Shown piece by piece: positions 9,070-17,342 of a stretch of DNA of 64,000 nucleotides. A model generated the notes under the pieces. That model worked only from the letters and a program-made list of their open reading frames with translations, was not told the origin of the DNA and did not search any database. The stretch is from Bacteroidota bacterium (lineage in GTDB: Bacteria; Bacteroidota; Bacteroidia; Chitinophagales; Chitinophagaceae): contig JAFAFR010000059.1 in assembly GCA_023423405.1 (NCBI GenBank), forward strand, positions 1-64,000, given 5' to 3'. The translations under genes and the position numbers were made by a program. Position 1 is the first letter of the stretch, and the number at the start of each line of letters is the position of its first letter.

Positions 9070-9924
9070 TCAGAGTTTGGCGGTGGGACAGCGATAGGAG
9101 CTGAGGTTGAAGCTCAGGGTCAACTGGGCGGTCACGAACTGGTCTTTCTGACCGGCATAACCGCGCTGGCGTCCTTCGACGCCGATGGGGTCGCCCACTT
9201 CGTAACTCCGGTCCTGGAGCAGGGAGGCCGGCGAGGGGGTGGCATCGGGCAGGGGTGGAAATTTATCAATTCCTACATATGTAGTGCTCACATCGTCAAG
9301 GTAGTCGGTGTTGGTGAAGCGGTACAGCACTTCAAATCCTACGTTGAACTGTTCGTTGATGGCGTATTTGACGCCCACGCCCAGCGGGAAGGCAAAGGCC
9401 ATGCTGCCATAGGGTTTGCGGTCGGGATAGGCCGTGGTGCCCTGCCCTTCGGTACCCAGGGGCCGGAGGAAATATTTGGTCCCGTTCAGGTAGGCATAGG
9501 GATCGTAGCTGAAAATGCTGGCGCCCAGGGTCACATAGGGGGTAAAACGGTATTCGGCTGTGCCGGGTATGAATTTGAAGAAATTGAAATCGCCCATCAG
9601 TCCCAGTTCCCAGATGCTGGAATTGAAGCTGAGGTTGCGGCGGTACTGGTATTCGTTGTCGCTGTAATATTTATCGGCATAACCCACCTGTGCAAACTGG
9701 CCCTGCACGCGCACGGCCACGTAATTTCCAAACTGTTTCCTGAAAAAGGCGCCTGCGGCAAATTTCGGACGGTTCACGTGTGCCCTGGGATTGAGGTCGC
9801 CAAAATAATGGGCGGCGCCGAGGCTGATCCCGATCTCACCGGAATGTACAATGGATTCCATTTGTGCATATCCCGGTAACAGCGATGCGGCCAGGAAACA
9901 TAACAGCAGGATTCTTTTCTTCAT
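9070..9924 (-). CDS. DUF6089/PorG-like outer membrane beta-barrel protein
   Basis: A 284-residue protein with a signal peptide (MKKRILLLCFLAASLLPGYA) and a run of amphipathic strands ending in TAQLTLSFNLSSYRCP, as expected for an eight-strand OmpA-like barrel. The motif GEIGISLGAAHYFGDLNP near the N-terminus is typical of the DUF6089 family found next to uppS and bamA in this phylum; a family member, PorG, is part of the type IX secretion machinery. The link to T9SS here is by family and by presence of a T9SS cargo at 27888, not by direct evidence. Confidence 0.85.
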   Translation of the reverse strand: MKKRILLLCFLAASLLPGYAQMESIVHSGEIGISLGAAHYFGDLNPRAHVNRPKFAAGAFFRKQFGNYVAVRVQGQFAQVGYADKYYSDNEYQYRRNLSFNSSIWELGLMGDFNFFKFIPGTAEYRFTPYVTLGASIFSYDPYAYLNGTKYFLRPLGTEGQGTTAYPDRKPYGSMAFAFPLGVGVKYAINEQFNVGFEVLYRFTNTDYLDDVSTTYVGIDKFPPLPDATPSPASLLQDRSYEVGDPIGVEGRQRGYAGQKDQFVTAQLTLSFNLSSYRCPTAKL

Positions 9925-10007
9925 GGATGCAATATAAGGTTAATGGTGATGAACTCAAACGCAGGAGCCCTTCTGATCGTATAAATGAAATGCTAATAAC
10001 GTGCCGG

Positions 10008-10889
10008 TTAATTGCGGGTATCGAGTCCCCAGGACAATTTCTTGCGGAGGGTGCTGAGAAAATTGTTTTCGTTCAGGCGCAGGATGCTCACATCGAATTT
10101 TTCTCTTTTTACCGCCAGTTGGATGTCTTTGGCCACCAGTTCGCGGCGGCTGTCGAGGGCGCAGATAAAGCTCTCGGCACGTCCTTCCACTTCAAAAGAA
10201 ATGATATTGTCGTCGGGCACAATGATGGGTCTTACGTTGAGGTTGTGCGGCGCAACGGGCGTGATCACGAAGCTGCCGGATTCGGGAAAAACAATGGGAC
10301 CGCCGCAACTCAGGGAATAGCCGGTGGAGCCGGTGGGCGTGCTTACGATGAGGCCGTCGGCCCAGTAGGTGTTGAGGAATTCGCCGTTCAGGTAGGTGTG
10401 GATCTTGATCATGGGCGAGATATCCGTTTTGTGAATGGCGAATTCGTTGAGGGCATAGGGCGTGTCGCCGAAAAGGTGTTTGTCGGCATCGAGGTGAATG
10501 AGGGAGCGGCTGTCGATCACGTAGCTGCGATCCACCAGGGAGGCCACGGCCAGTTTGAGTTCTTCGCGGCCGATGCTGGCCAGGAAACCGAGGCGCCCGA
10601 AATTGATGCCGAGGATGGGGATCTTTTTATGCCGCACCAGGGTAACGGTATCAAGCAGGGTGCCGTCGCCGCCCAGGCTGATGATGCAGTCGATGGATTC
10701 GTCGAGGTCTTCCGATTCCCGGAAAATGCGCAGCCGGTGCGTGGCCAGGCCGATGGAGGAAGCAATCTGTTCGAGGAAGGGTTGGTAGATAACGGGTTCA
10801 ATATGATGCAGTTCCAGCTCCCGGAACAGGTCCTGGATCTCGTTGAGGTAGTCCAGGTCGATCACCCGGCTGTAAATAGCCACTCTCAT
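10008..10889 (-). CDS. nadK: NAD kinase
   Basis: Phosphorylates NAD to NADP using ATP or polyphosphate. The 293-residue cytoplasmic protein carries the GGDGT nucleotide-binding motif at residues 73-77 (CIISLGGDGTLLDTV), the YALNEFAIHK segment and the glycine-rich DGLIVSTPTGSTGYSLSCGG motif with the conserved downstream APHNLNVRPIIVPD. Length is standard. It sits between a surface-barrel gene (10922-12409) and the PorG-like gene in the long minus-strand series. Confidence 0.97.
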   Translation of the reverse strand: MRVAIYSRVIDLDYLNEIQDLFRELELHHIEPVIYQPFLEQIASSIGLATHRLRIFRESEDLDESIDCIISLGGDGTLLDTVTLVRHKKIPILGINFGRLGFLASIGREELKLAVASLVDRSYVIDSRSLIHLDADKHLFGDTPYALNEFAIHKTDISPMIKIHTYLNGEFLNTYWADGLIVSTPTGSTGYSLSCGGPIVFPESGSFVITPVAPHNLNVRPIIVPDDNIISFEVEGRAESFICALDSRRELVAKDIQLAVKREKFDVSILRLNENNFLSTLRKKLSWGLDTRN

Positions 10890-10921
10890 GGTTCATTGTT
10901 TGGCCAGGGAAAGATAGGGCA

Positions 10922-12409
10922 TTAAAATTCATTCCTGAAGTGGAAAAAGAATCCGCTTTGTCCCATTTGGTTGAAACTGTATTCAAAACGCATCACTACA
11001 TCGTAGAGGGTCACCATATCGATCCCTGCGCCGGTGGTATAGAGCATGCGGTTGACCAGACTGTTATCGGGATAGTTCTTATTATAGGCATAGCCCCAGT
11101 CGGCATAGGTTTTGGCATAAAAGCGGAAGGGGATGCGGTCGTGGCTGCGGCTTTTGATGGGCAGGCGCATGTTGAAATTGAAGACCTCGCGGCGGAGGGT
11201 CTGGCGCACCAGGCCGCCGGCGACGCCGTCCACCACGTATTTTTCGAGTCCGCGGAGGTAATAATCGCCATAGCCAAAGAGCCGGTGCTGGGAATAGGGC
11301 TGGTCGAAAGGTACTTTAATGGTGGCGCCCACCTGGAGGGTATAGGACATTTTCCACTTCATTTCCCAGGCCTGGGTGCCGCGGAAGCTGAGGGCCCATA
11401 CGCCCAGGTCCTGCCCGAGGCCGGCGCGGGAGAGGCTGATTTCACCCATACGGCCACGCATGGGATAGGGCGCATAGTCGGTATTGATATAGCTTACGTT
11501 GTAAGAGAGTTCGGGGTACCAAAGGCGGTCCTTCCCGGAAGTGGTGAGATAGTGCGGGTTCACGTCCAGCACGGTGCTGTCGACCCGGTCGCTCACGAAG
11601 CCGAGGCGCAGGGAATGCCGGGTGCGCAGGTGGGGGCGGTAGCTGAGGGTCAGCGCGCCATTCCAGGTTTCTTCCAGGAAGCGGCCGGCCTTGGGCAGGG
11701 AGTCGGCTTTGAGGAAGAACTGTTTGTTATCGACCGTGATGGGGTTGATCTCTTTCTGGGCGGCGTAGAGGAAGTTCACGCCATAGCCGTATTTGAGGGA
11801 GCGATCGGCAAAGGGCTGGTCGTAGCTGGCCTGGATCTGCCGCGAATAGCCGGTGATGAGCCAGAGGCGCAGCCGGTCGTTGCGCCCGGTGGTATTATAA
11901 TAGGTGAACTTGGCGCCGAAGTTGATGCGGCTGAGGCTGTAGCCTTTGTCGGCCCAGGTTTGCAGGTTGCGGTCCACCGGCTTGAAATAGGGAATGGGAA
12001 AAATATACCAGCGTTCCTTTACATCAATCTGCACTTCCACCAGGTAACCGCGAAAGGCTTTGAGGGAAATGACCACATCGTTGAAGAGGCGGGTGTTGAC
12101 GAGCTGCTGGCGGCCAACGCGGAATTTTTCAACGAGTTCGTTGAGCCGGACGGAATCGCCTTCCTGGAAAGGCAGCTCTCTTTTGATGATATAGTCCTTG
12201 GTTTTGCGGTTGCCGCTGATAAATATGCCGCTGATTAGGAAGGGCCGGCGGGTGGAATCGTTCATGGGTGGCGCCACTGTTTCGGGATTGAGGGCGGCTT
12301 CAACGGTATTGCTTTCCGAAGCTAGGGGGATAGCCTGGGCATAACCATCGCTCACAAAACCGTAAAAGGCTGCAAGCAACAGGATGATATTTTTCCACTC
12401 CTTACACAT
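10922..12409 (-). CDS. BamA/TamA-family outer membrane protein with one POTRA domain
   Basis: A 495-residue exported protein: signal peptide ending GYAQA, one POTRA domain (about residues 58-130, GIFISGNRKTKDYIIKREL), and a barrel to the C-terminus (ending FFFHFRNEF, an aromatic-terminal strand as the BAM signal requires). The loop-6 motif has the form YYLRGLEKYVVDG. It is about half the size of BamA and lacks the multi-POTRA array, so it is more like the short patatin-free Omp85 proteins of Bacteroidota. Substrate unknown. It is the second Omp85-family protein within 5 kb. Confidence 0.85.
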   Translation of the reverse strand: MCKEWKNIILLLAAFYGFVSDGYAQAIPLASESNTVEAALNPETVAPPMNDSTRRPFLISGIFISGNRKTKDYIIKRELPFQEGDSVRLNELVEKFRVGRQQLVNTRLFNDVVISLKAFRGYLVEVQIDVKERWYIFPIPYFKPVDRNLQTWADKGYSLSRINFGAKFTYYNTTGRNDRLRLWLITGYSRQIQASYDQPFADRSLKYGYGVNFLYAAQKEINPITVDNKQFFLKADSLPKAGRFLEETWNGALTLSYRPHLRTRHSLRLGFVSDRVDSTVLDVNPHYLTTSGKDRLWYPELSYNVSYINTDYAPYPMRGRMGEISLSRAGLGQDLGVWALSFRGTQAWEMKWKMSYTLQVGATIKVPFDQPYSQHRLFGYGDYYLRGLEKYVVDGVAGGLVRQTLRREVFNFNMRLPIKSRSHDRIPFRFYAKTYADWGYAYNKNYPDNSLVNRMLYTTGAGIDMVTLYDVVMRFEYSFNQMGQSGFFFHFRNEF

Positions 12410-12473
12410 TACCTACGCGGGGGAATGAAAATACAGGATTAGGCAGAAGAAACCGATTTCGCGGGAAAATTTT

Positions 12474-13136
12474 TCAGAGATTGAGGTAGTTCATCAGGTG
12501 GTCGTAATTGTTCCGGAGCTCGTTTTCGTACTGTTCTTCGCCAAAATAGTACCGTACCTGGTATTCGTAGCGCTGGAAGGTGGCGATGATATCGGATAAT
12601 TCGAATTTGTTGAGTTTGAGGGTCACAAAAAAGAGCCCGAGGCTGTTGTCGTAGTAGGTATTGAGCTGGGTGATCTGTGCATCGTTGGTTTCCACCAGCT
12701 TATATATTTCAGAAAAAGCGAAATTGCGCTTCTCCATTTCCAGCACAATGATGCCACCGGGTTCGTCGGCCCCGATCATGTGGCCGGTGAAGCGGAGCAG
12801 GTCGCTGGCGGCTATGGCGCCTACCCAGTTGCCATCGGGTTCAGCTACCGGTACCAGGTCGAGGCCATATTCATTGGCGAGCTGGATGGCATCCGTATAA
12901 TGACCGTTGGGGGCGACCCGCAGTTTGGAGATGAGCGGGGAAAGGGTTTCGAGCAGGCCGCTGTCGTCGGAGGCGTTGAGCAGGTCGGCTTCCGCGAGAA
13001 GGCCTACATATTTTTCTTCGTCCACGATGGGGAGATGGCTCACATGGTGGTCATCCATGAGCTGGAGCGCCCGGTACACGGGATCTTTGGGCGATAGTAC
13101 AGGCAGGGATGCAGATATGAGTTCCTTGTTAACCAA
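12474..13136 (-). CDS. CBS domain protein
   Basis: A 220-residue cytoplasmic protein with paired CBS domains (about residues 8-60 and 75-130, LPVLSPKDPVYRALQLMDDH and VPVAEPDGNWVGAIAASDLL) followed by an ACT-like C-terminal region (GGIIVLEMEKRNFAFSEIYKLVE). CBS pairs usually bind adenine nucleotides and regulate partners. The ligand and target are unknown. It lies in the minus-strand series between an alpha/beta hydrolase and the short Omp85 protein, a position often seen for this family upstream of nadK. Confidence 0.88.
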   Translation of the reverse strand: MVNKELISASLPVLSPKDPVYRALQLMDDHHVSHLPIVDEEKYVGLLAEADLLNASDDSGLLETLSPLISKLRVAPNGHYTDAIQLANEYGLDLVPVAEPDGNWVGAIAASDLLRFTGHMIGADEPGGIIVLEMEKRNFAFSEIYKLVETNDAQITQLNTYYDNSLGLFFVTLKLNKFELSDIIATFQRYEYQVRYYFGEEQYENELRNNYDHLMNYLNL

Positions 13137-13168
13137 TGGACAGGATTTTCACGTATAGACGACAAAAC

Positions 13169-13945
13169 TCAGGCTACCGCTGCCGGCTCGTTGAGTTTTG
13201 TAAGAAATTTATGCAAAATCCGGTTGAATTCGTCGGGCACTTCCATCATGGGCGCATGGCCGCAGTGGTCGATGAAATGGAGTTCGCTGTTGGGGATGAG
13301 CCGGTTGAATTCACGTCCCACGAAGGGCGGGGTTACGGTATCGTTGTTTCCCCAAACCAGCAGGGTAGGTTGTTGGATCTGGCTCAGTTCTTCGCCCAGG
13401 TTGTTGCGGATGGCGCTTTTGGCGAGGGCGATGATCTTGATGACCTTGAGGCGGCTGGTGGTGATCTCGTACACTTCATCCACCAGTTCTTTGGTAGCCA
13501 TTTTGGGATCGTAGAAGGTCAGCTCTGTTTTTTTCCGGATGTATTCGTAGTCGCCCCTTTTCGGGTAGGTATCGCCCATACCGTTTTCGAATAGACCGGA
13601 ACTACCGGTGAGGATCAGGCTACGGATCCTTTCGGGGTGTTTAAGCACGTGCACCAGGGCCACATGTCCGCCGAGAGAGTTTCCCAGCAGGTGTACGTTG
13701 CGGAGGTCTTTTGCCTCCATGAATTTGTGAACGAATTTTTGCAGTCCGCCTACGGAAGTGTGCAGGATATCGAGTTCAAAGAGCGGCAGCATGGGCACCA
13801 CAACCCGGTAGTGGTTGCGGAAGTATTCGATCAGGTCCTGAAAATTGCTGAGGGCGCCAAAGAGGCCGTGCAACAGCACCAATGGTTCGCCTTCACCTTC
13901 TTCGATATACCTGAACTTATCCAGCTGTTTGATCTCGTATTGCAT
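13169..13945 (-). CDS. alpha/beta hydrolase
   Basis: A 258-residue cytoplasmic alpha/beta-hydrolase fold enzyme. The oxyanion segment HGLFG (26-30), nucleophile elbow GNSLGG with S90, an acidic residue in VWGNNDTVTPP and the histidine in IDHCGHAPMMEVPDEF form a complete Ser-Asp-His triad. No signal peptide. The substrate cannot be inferred; the closest sub-families are small esterases and C-C hydrolases. It is followed by the CBS protein gene after 32 bp. Confidence 0.9.
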   Translation of the reverse strand: MQYEIKQLDKFRYIEEGEGEPLVLLHGLFGALSNFQDLIEYFRNHYRVVVPMLPLFELDILHTSVGGLQKFVHKFMEAKDLRNVHLLGNSLGGHVALVHVLKHPERIRSLILTGSSGLFENGMGDTYPKRGDYEYIRKKTELTFYDPKMATKELVDEVYEITTSRLKVIKIIALAKSAIRNNLGEELSQIQQPTLLVWGNNDTVTPPFVGREFNRLIPNSELHFIDHCGHAPMMEVPDEFNRILHKFLTKLNEPAAVA

Positions 13946-13977
13946 CTGTTCTCTAAAATAATACTTCCAATGTTACG

Positions 13978-14499
13978 CTAAAATAGGCCAAAAAATCGAC
14001 TGAGTTCGTCAAACATGTTCCTGAAGACAGGTATCCAGTCCGCAATCGTTTCCATTACGCGGGGGCCCCAGGGCGCAATAATAGGATAAGTATTTGACTG
14101 CTCCATTGTTTTCGCTGAGAGCAGGTTTGTTTTTCCAAGATAAAACAGCAATATGCTCCAGGTCAGCAGATAGAACACTATATACAATAAAATTCCGCCC
14201 GCTTTGTTCACCCAACCCAGCATGGCCCACTCAATTGTTTGCTCCAGCAGTTTGGCGAGGAGGTTCACGAGGAATACGGTGACCAGGAATACCAGCAGGA
14301 AAGCGATGACCGGCAACCATTTGGCGGAAACGTTCACCGAACCTTCCAGCCAGCGTGCAGTAACAACGCTGAATTTAAGCGCAGCCGCCAGCCCGATCAC
14401 GAAGGCCAGCAGGGAAAAGACCCCCACGATGAGGCCGTTGCGCAGGCCCTTGAACACGGCGATCAGCAATACCAGGAAGGTGATGAGGTCGATCAGCAT
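13978..14499 (-). CDS. CvpA family membrane protein
   Basis: A 173-residue inner-membrane protein with four predicted transmembrane helices (about 2-20, 24-42, 60-82, 98-120). It begins MLIDLITFLVLLIAVFKGLRNGL, the classic CvpA N-terminus. The ATG at 14499 directly follows the yqeY stop (1-bp gap), which suggests translational coupling; a longer in-frame start would lie inside yqeY. CvpA proteins are linked to colicin V production and envelope stress, but the biochemical role is not settled. Confidence 0.9.
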   Translation of the reverse strand: MLIDLITFLVLLIAVFKGLRNGLIVGVFSLLAFVIGLAAALKFSVVTARWLEGSVNVSAKWLPVIAFLLVFLVTVFLVNLLAKLLEQTIEWAMLGWVNKAGGILLYIVFYLLTWSILLFYLGKTNLLSAKTMEQSNTYPIIAPWGPRVMETIADWIPVFRNMFDELSRFFGLF

Positions 14500-14500
14500 A

Positions 14501-14953
14501 TCAGGCGGTGAGCAGGGTTTTAACCAGGGCACTGATGGCTTTGCCGTCGGCCTGCCCGGCCAGTTTTTTGGAAGCTACGCCCATCACTTTACCGAGATCG
14601 GCCATGCCGGTGGCGCCCAGTTCGGTTATGATTCCCTGTAAGGCTGTTTTCAGTGCAGCCTCATCGAGTTGGGCGGGCATAAATGTTTCGATGATTTTTA
14701 TTTCTTCCTGCTCTTTGGCGGCAAGGTCGGCGCGGTTCTGCTGCTGGAAGATCTCCAGGGCATCGCGGCGCTGTTTCACCATTTTTTGCAGGAGTTTGCC
14801 TTCGCCCTCTTCGGTAACCTGGCCGTTGGCGCCCGGTTCTGTTTTGGCTTTGATGATCTCTGCCTTGATGGCGCGCAGGCTGCGCAGTGCGGCTTCGTCC
14901 TTTGCTTTCATAGCGTCTTTTAAAGCCGCCATTACTTTTTCCTCGAGTGACAT
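14501..14953 (-). CDS. yqeY: GatB/YqeY domain protein
   Basis: A 150-residue stand-alone YqeY protein, related to the tRNA-binding tail of GatB. The helical N-terminal half (MSLEEKVMAALKDAMKAKDE, then LRAIKAEIIKAKTEPG) and the C-terminal GADLGKVMG-type segment (TGMADLGKVMGVASKKLAGQADGK) are characteristic. A role connected to tRNA amidation is suspected from the family but not shown. It is followed at once by cvpA and preceded by gldC. Confidence 0.93.
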   Translation of the reverse strand: MSLEEKVMAALKDAMKAKDEAALRSLRAIKAEIIKAKTEPGANGQVTEEGEGKLLQKMVKQRRDALEIFQQQNRADLAAKEQEEIKIIETFMPAQLDEAALKTALQGIITELGATGMADLGKVMGVASKKLAGQADGKAISALVKTLLTA

Positions 14954-14991
14954 ATAGTTGTTTTTATTATTTGTTGTTAGAGAACTTGTTT

Positions 14992-15025
14992 TAGTTGAAG
15001 CACCTGTTTAGTTGAAGCACCTGTT
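14992..15025. repeat. 17-bp perfect tandem repeat, two copies
   Basis: TAGTTGAAGCACCTGTT occurs twice without a gap (14992-15008 and 15009-15025), ending at the gldC stop codon. It lies between gldC and yqeY on the transcript. Probably slippage; no function visible. Confidence 0.8.
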
Positions 15026-15376
15026 TTATTTGAGTGCGTTCTCTTTCATTTGCTGTTCCTTGAATTTATTGTAAAAATCCTTCGCGTGCTGCTTCATATC
15101 GGCCACCAGGTCTTCGTTACGGGTGGCGCGGTGATAGGTATCGGCCATGGTCATGAGGGTCTGGTAAAAGAAATCGGCCATTTCATCCACCATCATTTCC
15201 TTGGTCCAGAGGTCGATGCGGAGGGCGGTTTTTTCCGCGCCGTCCCAGAACGCCAGCATCATGGCTTTTGCCTGCTGGCCTTCATCGGCGGTGCTGCCGC
15301 CGGCTTTCCAACTGATCTTTGAGGGTACTTTTTCGGGATCCAGTTGCACATCGATCGTGATCGTTGATTCCTGCAT
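15026..15376 (-). CDS. gldC: gliding motility protein GldC
   Basis: A 116-residue soluble protein matching the GldC family: it begins MQESTITIDVQLDPEKVP, has the ISWKAGG segment and a charged helix rich in M, D and E (WDGAEKTALRIDLWTKEMM) and ends in a basic tail. The ATG at 15376 is preferred because the 40 upstream residues of the open frame are unrelated and overlap the glycosyltransferase gene end. GldC is needed for normal gliding in flavobacteria, but it is also widespread in non-gliding Bacteroidota, so motility is not proved. Confidence 0.88.
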   Translation of the reverse strand: MQESTITIDVQLDPEKVPSKISWKAGGSTADEGQQAKAMMLAFWDGAEKTALRIDLWTKEMMVDEMADFFYQTLMTMADTYHRATRNEDLVADMKQHAKDFYNKFKEQQMKENALK

Positions 15377-15398
15377 ACAAGTGTTTTGAGCGGCAAAA

Positions 15399-16499
15399 TT
15401 AACCATTCCCTTCCAGAAGGGCGCGGATATGGCCGGCGAGGGCAGCGATGGTATCGGTTCTTTTTTGCCGGGCAGCCTGTTCCCTTCCTTTTTCAATGAG
15501 CTGGGAACGGGTGTTCTCGTCCTTGTACAGCAGCATCATGGAGTGGGCCAGTTGTTCCAGGTCGCCGGGCTCAGACCAGGCGGCTGCCGTGCCCACCCAT
15601 TCGCGCAGCCGCAGGTCGTTGACAGTGACAACGGGTGTGCCGGCACTGTGGGCCCAGGCGATCGGTTGGGCATAACCGGTAGCAGCCGGGCAAACCATCA
15701 TATAGGCGCCGGCCACCAGGTTTTTCCATTCCTCTTCTTCCAGATCGGCGTAGAGGCTGATATCGGCTTTGTATTTATAGGTCTCCAGCTTTTTTTCCAG
15801 CCTGTCGGTGTCGGCGGTGTGAGGGCCCGCCAATACCATAGGCATGCCCGTTAGTAACCATTTTTTGAAATTGGAATAGGCTTTCAGCGCCTGTATTACG
15901 CCGGCCTCTTCGGAGAGCGGGCCTGCATAGAGGCAGTAGTCGCGTCCGTTTGTGTATTTAAGTTTTACCTGTTCCTGCCCGGCCCAGCCCAGGGCCTCTA
16001 CCGGTTCTTCCAGTGCGGGGAAGAGGGTGGCCATACGGGGGGCGATTTGCGGATAGGCCTCGGCCAGCGAGAGGCGGTCCTGCTCATAAGGCAGCAGGAT
16101 GAGGCTGGCTTCCTGCCAGGCCTGTTGGCGCTGGCGGGCGGCCTGCTGTACATCGGCCTCGCTGGTGAACAGCAGCGAACGGGCGCCGGGTACGGACAGC
16201 CAATCGGCGGCCGAAAACTGGACCAGCAGCGTGTGGGCGGGGTCCTGCAGCCACTGGCGGAGGGTGCGGTTGCGGTCTTGCTGCGGCGAGCGGAAGGAGA
16301 TGCGCGGCAGGGGCAGGAAGAGCAATTCCAGGCCAGACTGTGCCTCCATCTGTGTACCGGGATCAAAGCTCAGGGCCAGGTGCCGGTAGCCTGGGAGCGC
16401 GGCGCTGAGGCCGGGGATGGCGGTGAGCCAGGGCTGTCCGGGTGGCTGGGCCTGGGTTTCCTGGAAAAGAGGGTCGATATAATAGAGTATCCTGTGCAT
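15399..16499 (-). CDS. putative glycosyltransferase, GT-B type
   Basis: A 366-residue cytoplasmic protein. The C-terminal half looks like a GT-B glycosyltransferase nucleotide-sugar domain: YCLYAGPLSEEAGVIQALKAY (start of second Rossmann domain), LLTGMPMVLAGP, LVAGAYMMVCPAATGYAQPI and AWAHSAGTPVVTVNDLRLRE, then a helix with the usual LYKDENTRSQLIEKGREQAA. The N-terminal half (1-200) is diverged. The start at 16499 (MHRILYYIDPLFQE) is chosen because further upstream the frame runs antisense to DUF4290. Donor and acceptor are unknown. Confidence 0.85.
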   Translation of the reverse strand: MHRILYYIDPLFQETQAQPPGQPWLTAIPGLSAALPGYRHLALSFDPGTQMEAQSGLELLFLPLPRISFRSPQQDRNRTLRQWLQDPAHTLLVQFSAADWLSVPGARSLLFTSEADVQQAARQRQQAWQEASLILLPYEQDRLSLAEAYPQIAPRMATLFPALEEPVEALGWAGQEQVKLKYTNGRDYCLYAGPLSEEAGVIQALKAYSNFKKWLLTGMPMVLAGPHTADTDRLEKKLETYKYKADISLYADLEEEEWKNLVAGAYMMVCPAATGYAQPIAWAHSAGTPVVTVNDLRLREWVGTAAAWSEPGDLEQLAHSMMLLYKDENTRSQLIEKGREQAARQKRTDTIAALAGHIRALLEGNG

Positions 16500-16553
16500 G
16501 CCGGTATTTTCCCGAAGGCTGCAAATTGCTGCTTTTTCCTGAATGCCATCGCT

Positions 16554-16561
16554 TACATTTG
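16554..16561 (+). promoter_or_regulatory. -7 promoter element for DUF4290-murA-gmk
   Basis: TACATTTG fits TAnnTTTG and lies 19 nt upstream of the DUF4290 start codon, predicting a leader of about 14 nt. No good -33 TTTG is seen at standard spacing. Confidence 0.5.
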
Positions 16562-16580
16562 CAAGAGACAAAATTTTCGA

Positions 16581-17342
16581 ATGGAATATAATACCACGAG
16601 AAACCAACTGGTGATGCGGGAATACGGCCGGCATATCCAGCGGATGATCGAATACCTGATGACGCTGGATGACAACGAAAAGCGGCAGAAAAACGCCCGT
16701 ACGGTGATTGAACTGATGGGATTCCTGAACCCGCATCTCAAGAACGTGGAAGATTTCCGGCACATGCTGTGGGACCATCTTTTCCTGATCTCCGATTTTC
16801 AGCTGGAGGTGGAATCGCCCTATCCCATTCCCACCCGGGAAACACTGAAGGCAAAACCCGGGCCCCTGCGTTATCCCAAGGGCTACCCACGGTATTCGCA
16901 TATAGGAAGGAATATTGAAACGGTGATCAATAAGGCCCTGGCCGAAGAGAATCCTGAAAAAAGACAGGGTTTCGCCAACGCCATTGCCTATTATATGAAG
17001 CTGGTGTACAGCAACTGGCATAAGGAGATCGTGCACGACGACGCCATCCAGGGAGAGTTGAGCGGCATCACGCAGGGCCAGCTTGAGTTCACCAGCACGC
17101 CGGTGGTAAAAGCCTTCCGCCAGAACGAGGGCCAGCGCGATTTCCGCGGTGGCGGTGGCAACGGTAACAAGCGGCCGCAGAAGTTCCAGCAACGCAACAA
17201 CAGCGGGGGTAACCGCGGCAACGATATGCGCGGGAATGACATGCGCGGCAACGATATGCGCGGCAACGACAACCGGGGTGGCAGCGACCGCAACAACGGC
17301 AATCGCGGCAACAATAAGTTCAACAAGAAGCGGTTCAAGTGA
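16581..17342 (+). CDS. DUF4290 family protein
   Basis: A 253-residue cytoplasmic protein. Residues 1-180 are the compact helical DUF4290 domain (MEYNTTRNQLVMREYGRHIQ; NPHLKNVEDFRHMLWDHLFL), found mainly in Bacteroidota and usually next to murA. The last 75 residues are low-complexity, rich in Gly, Asn, Arg and Gln, with four RGNDM-type units (17214-17273), resembling RGG-like RNA-binding tails. The stop overlaps the GTG start of murA by 4 bp, so the two are translationally coupled. Function is unknown. Confidence 0.9.
   Translation: MEYNTTRNQLVMREYGRHIQRMIEYLMTLDDNEKRQKNARTVIELMGFLNPHLKNVEDFRHMLWDHLFLISDFQLEVESPYPIPTRETLKAKPGPLRYPKGYPRYSHIGRNIETVINKALAEENPEKRQGFANAIAYYMKLVYSNWHKEIVHDDAIQGELSGITQGQLEFTSTPVVKAFRQNEGQRDFRGGGGNGNKRPQKFQQRNNSGGNRGNDMRGNDMRGNDMRGNDNRGGSDRNNGNRGNNKFNKKRFK
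17214..17273 (+). repeat. 15-bp in-frame tandem repeat coding RGNDM
   Basis: Four consecutive 15-bp units encode RGNDM, RGNDM, RGNDM and RGNDN within the tail of the DUF4290 protein. Codon variants between units (ggc/ggg, gat/gac) show they are not a very recent expansion. Confidence 0.85.

Noticed and set aside
10940..12238. Plus-strand open frame of 432 codons, opposite the short Omp85 protein gene
   Set aside because: Antisense to a barrel protein with signal peptide and aromatic C-terminus; the product is His/Gly/Val-rich and looks like nothing.
16047..16580. N-terminal extension of the DUF4290 frame
   Set aside because: It overlaps the glycosyltransferase gene on the other strand; the ATG at 16581 starts the family's normal N-terminus and follows a promoter element.
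16500..17192. N-terminal extension of the glycosyltransferase frame
   Set aside because: The extension runs antisense through DUF4290. The natural start at 16499 gives a sensible N-terminus (MHRILYYIDP).
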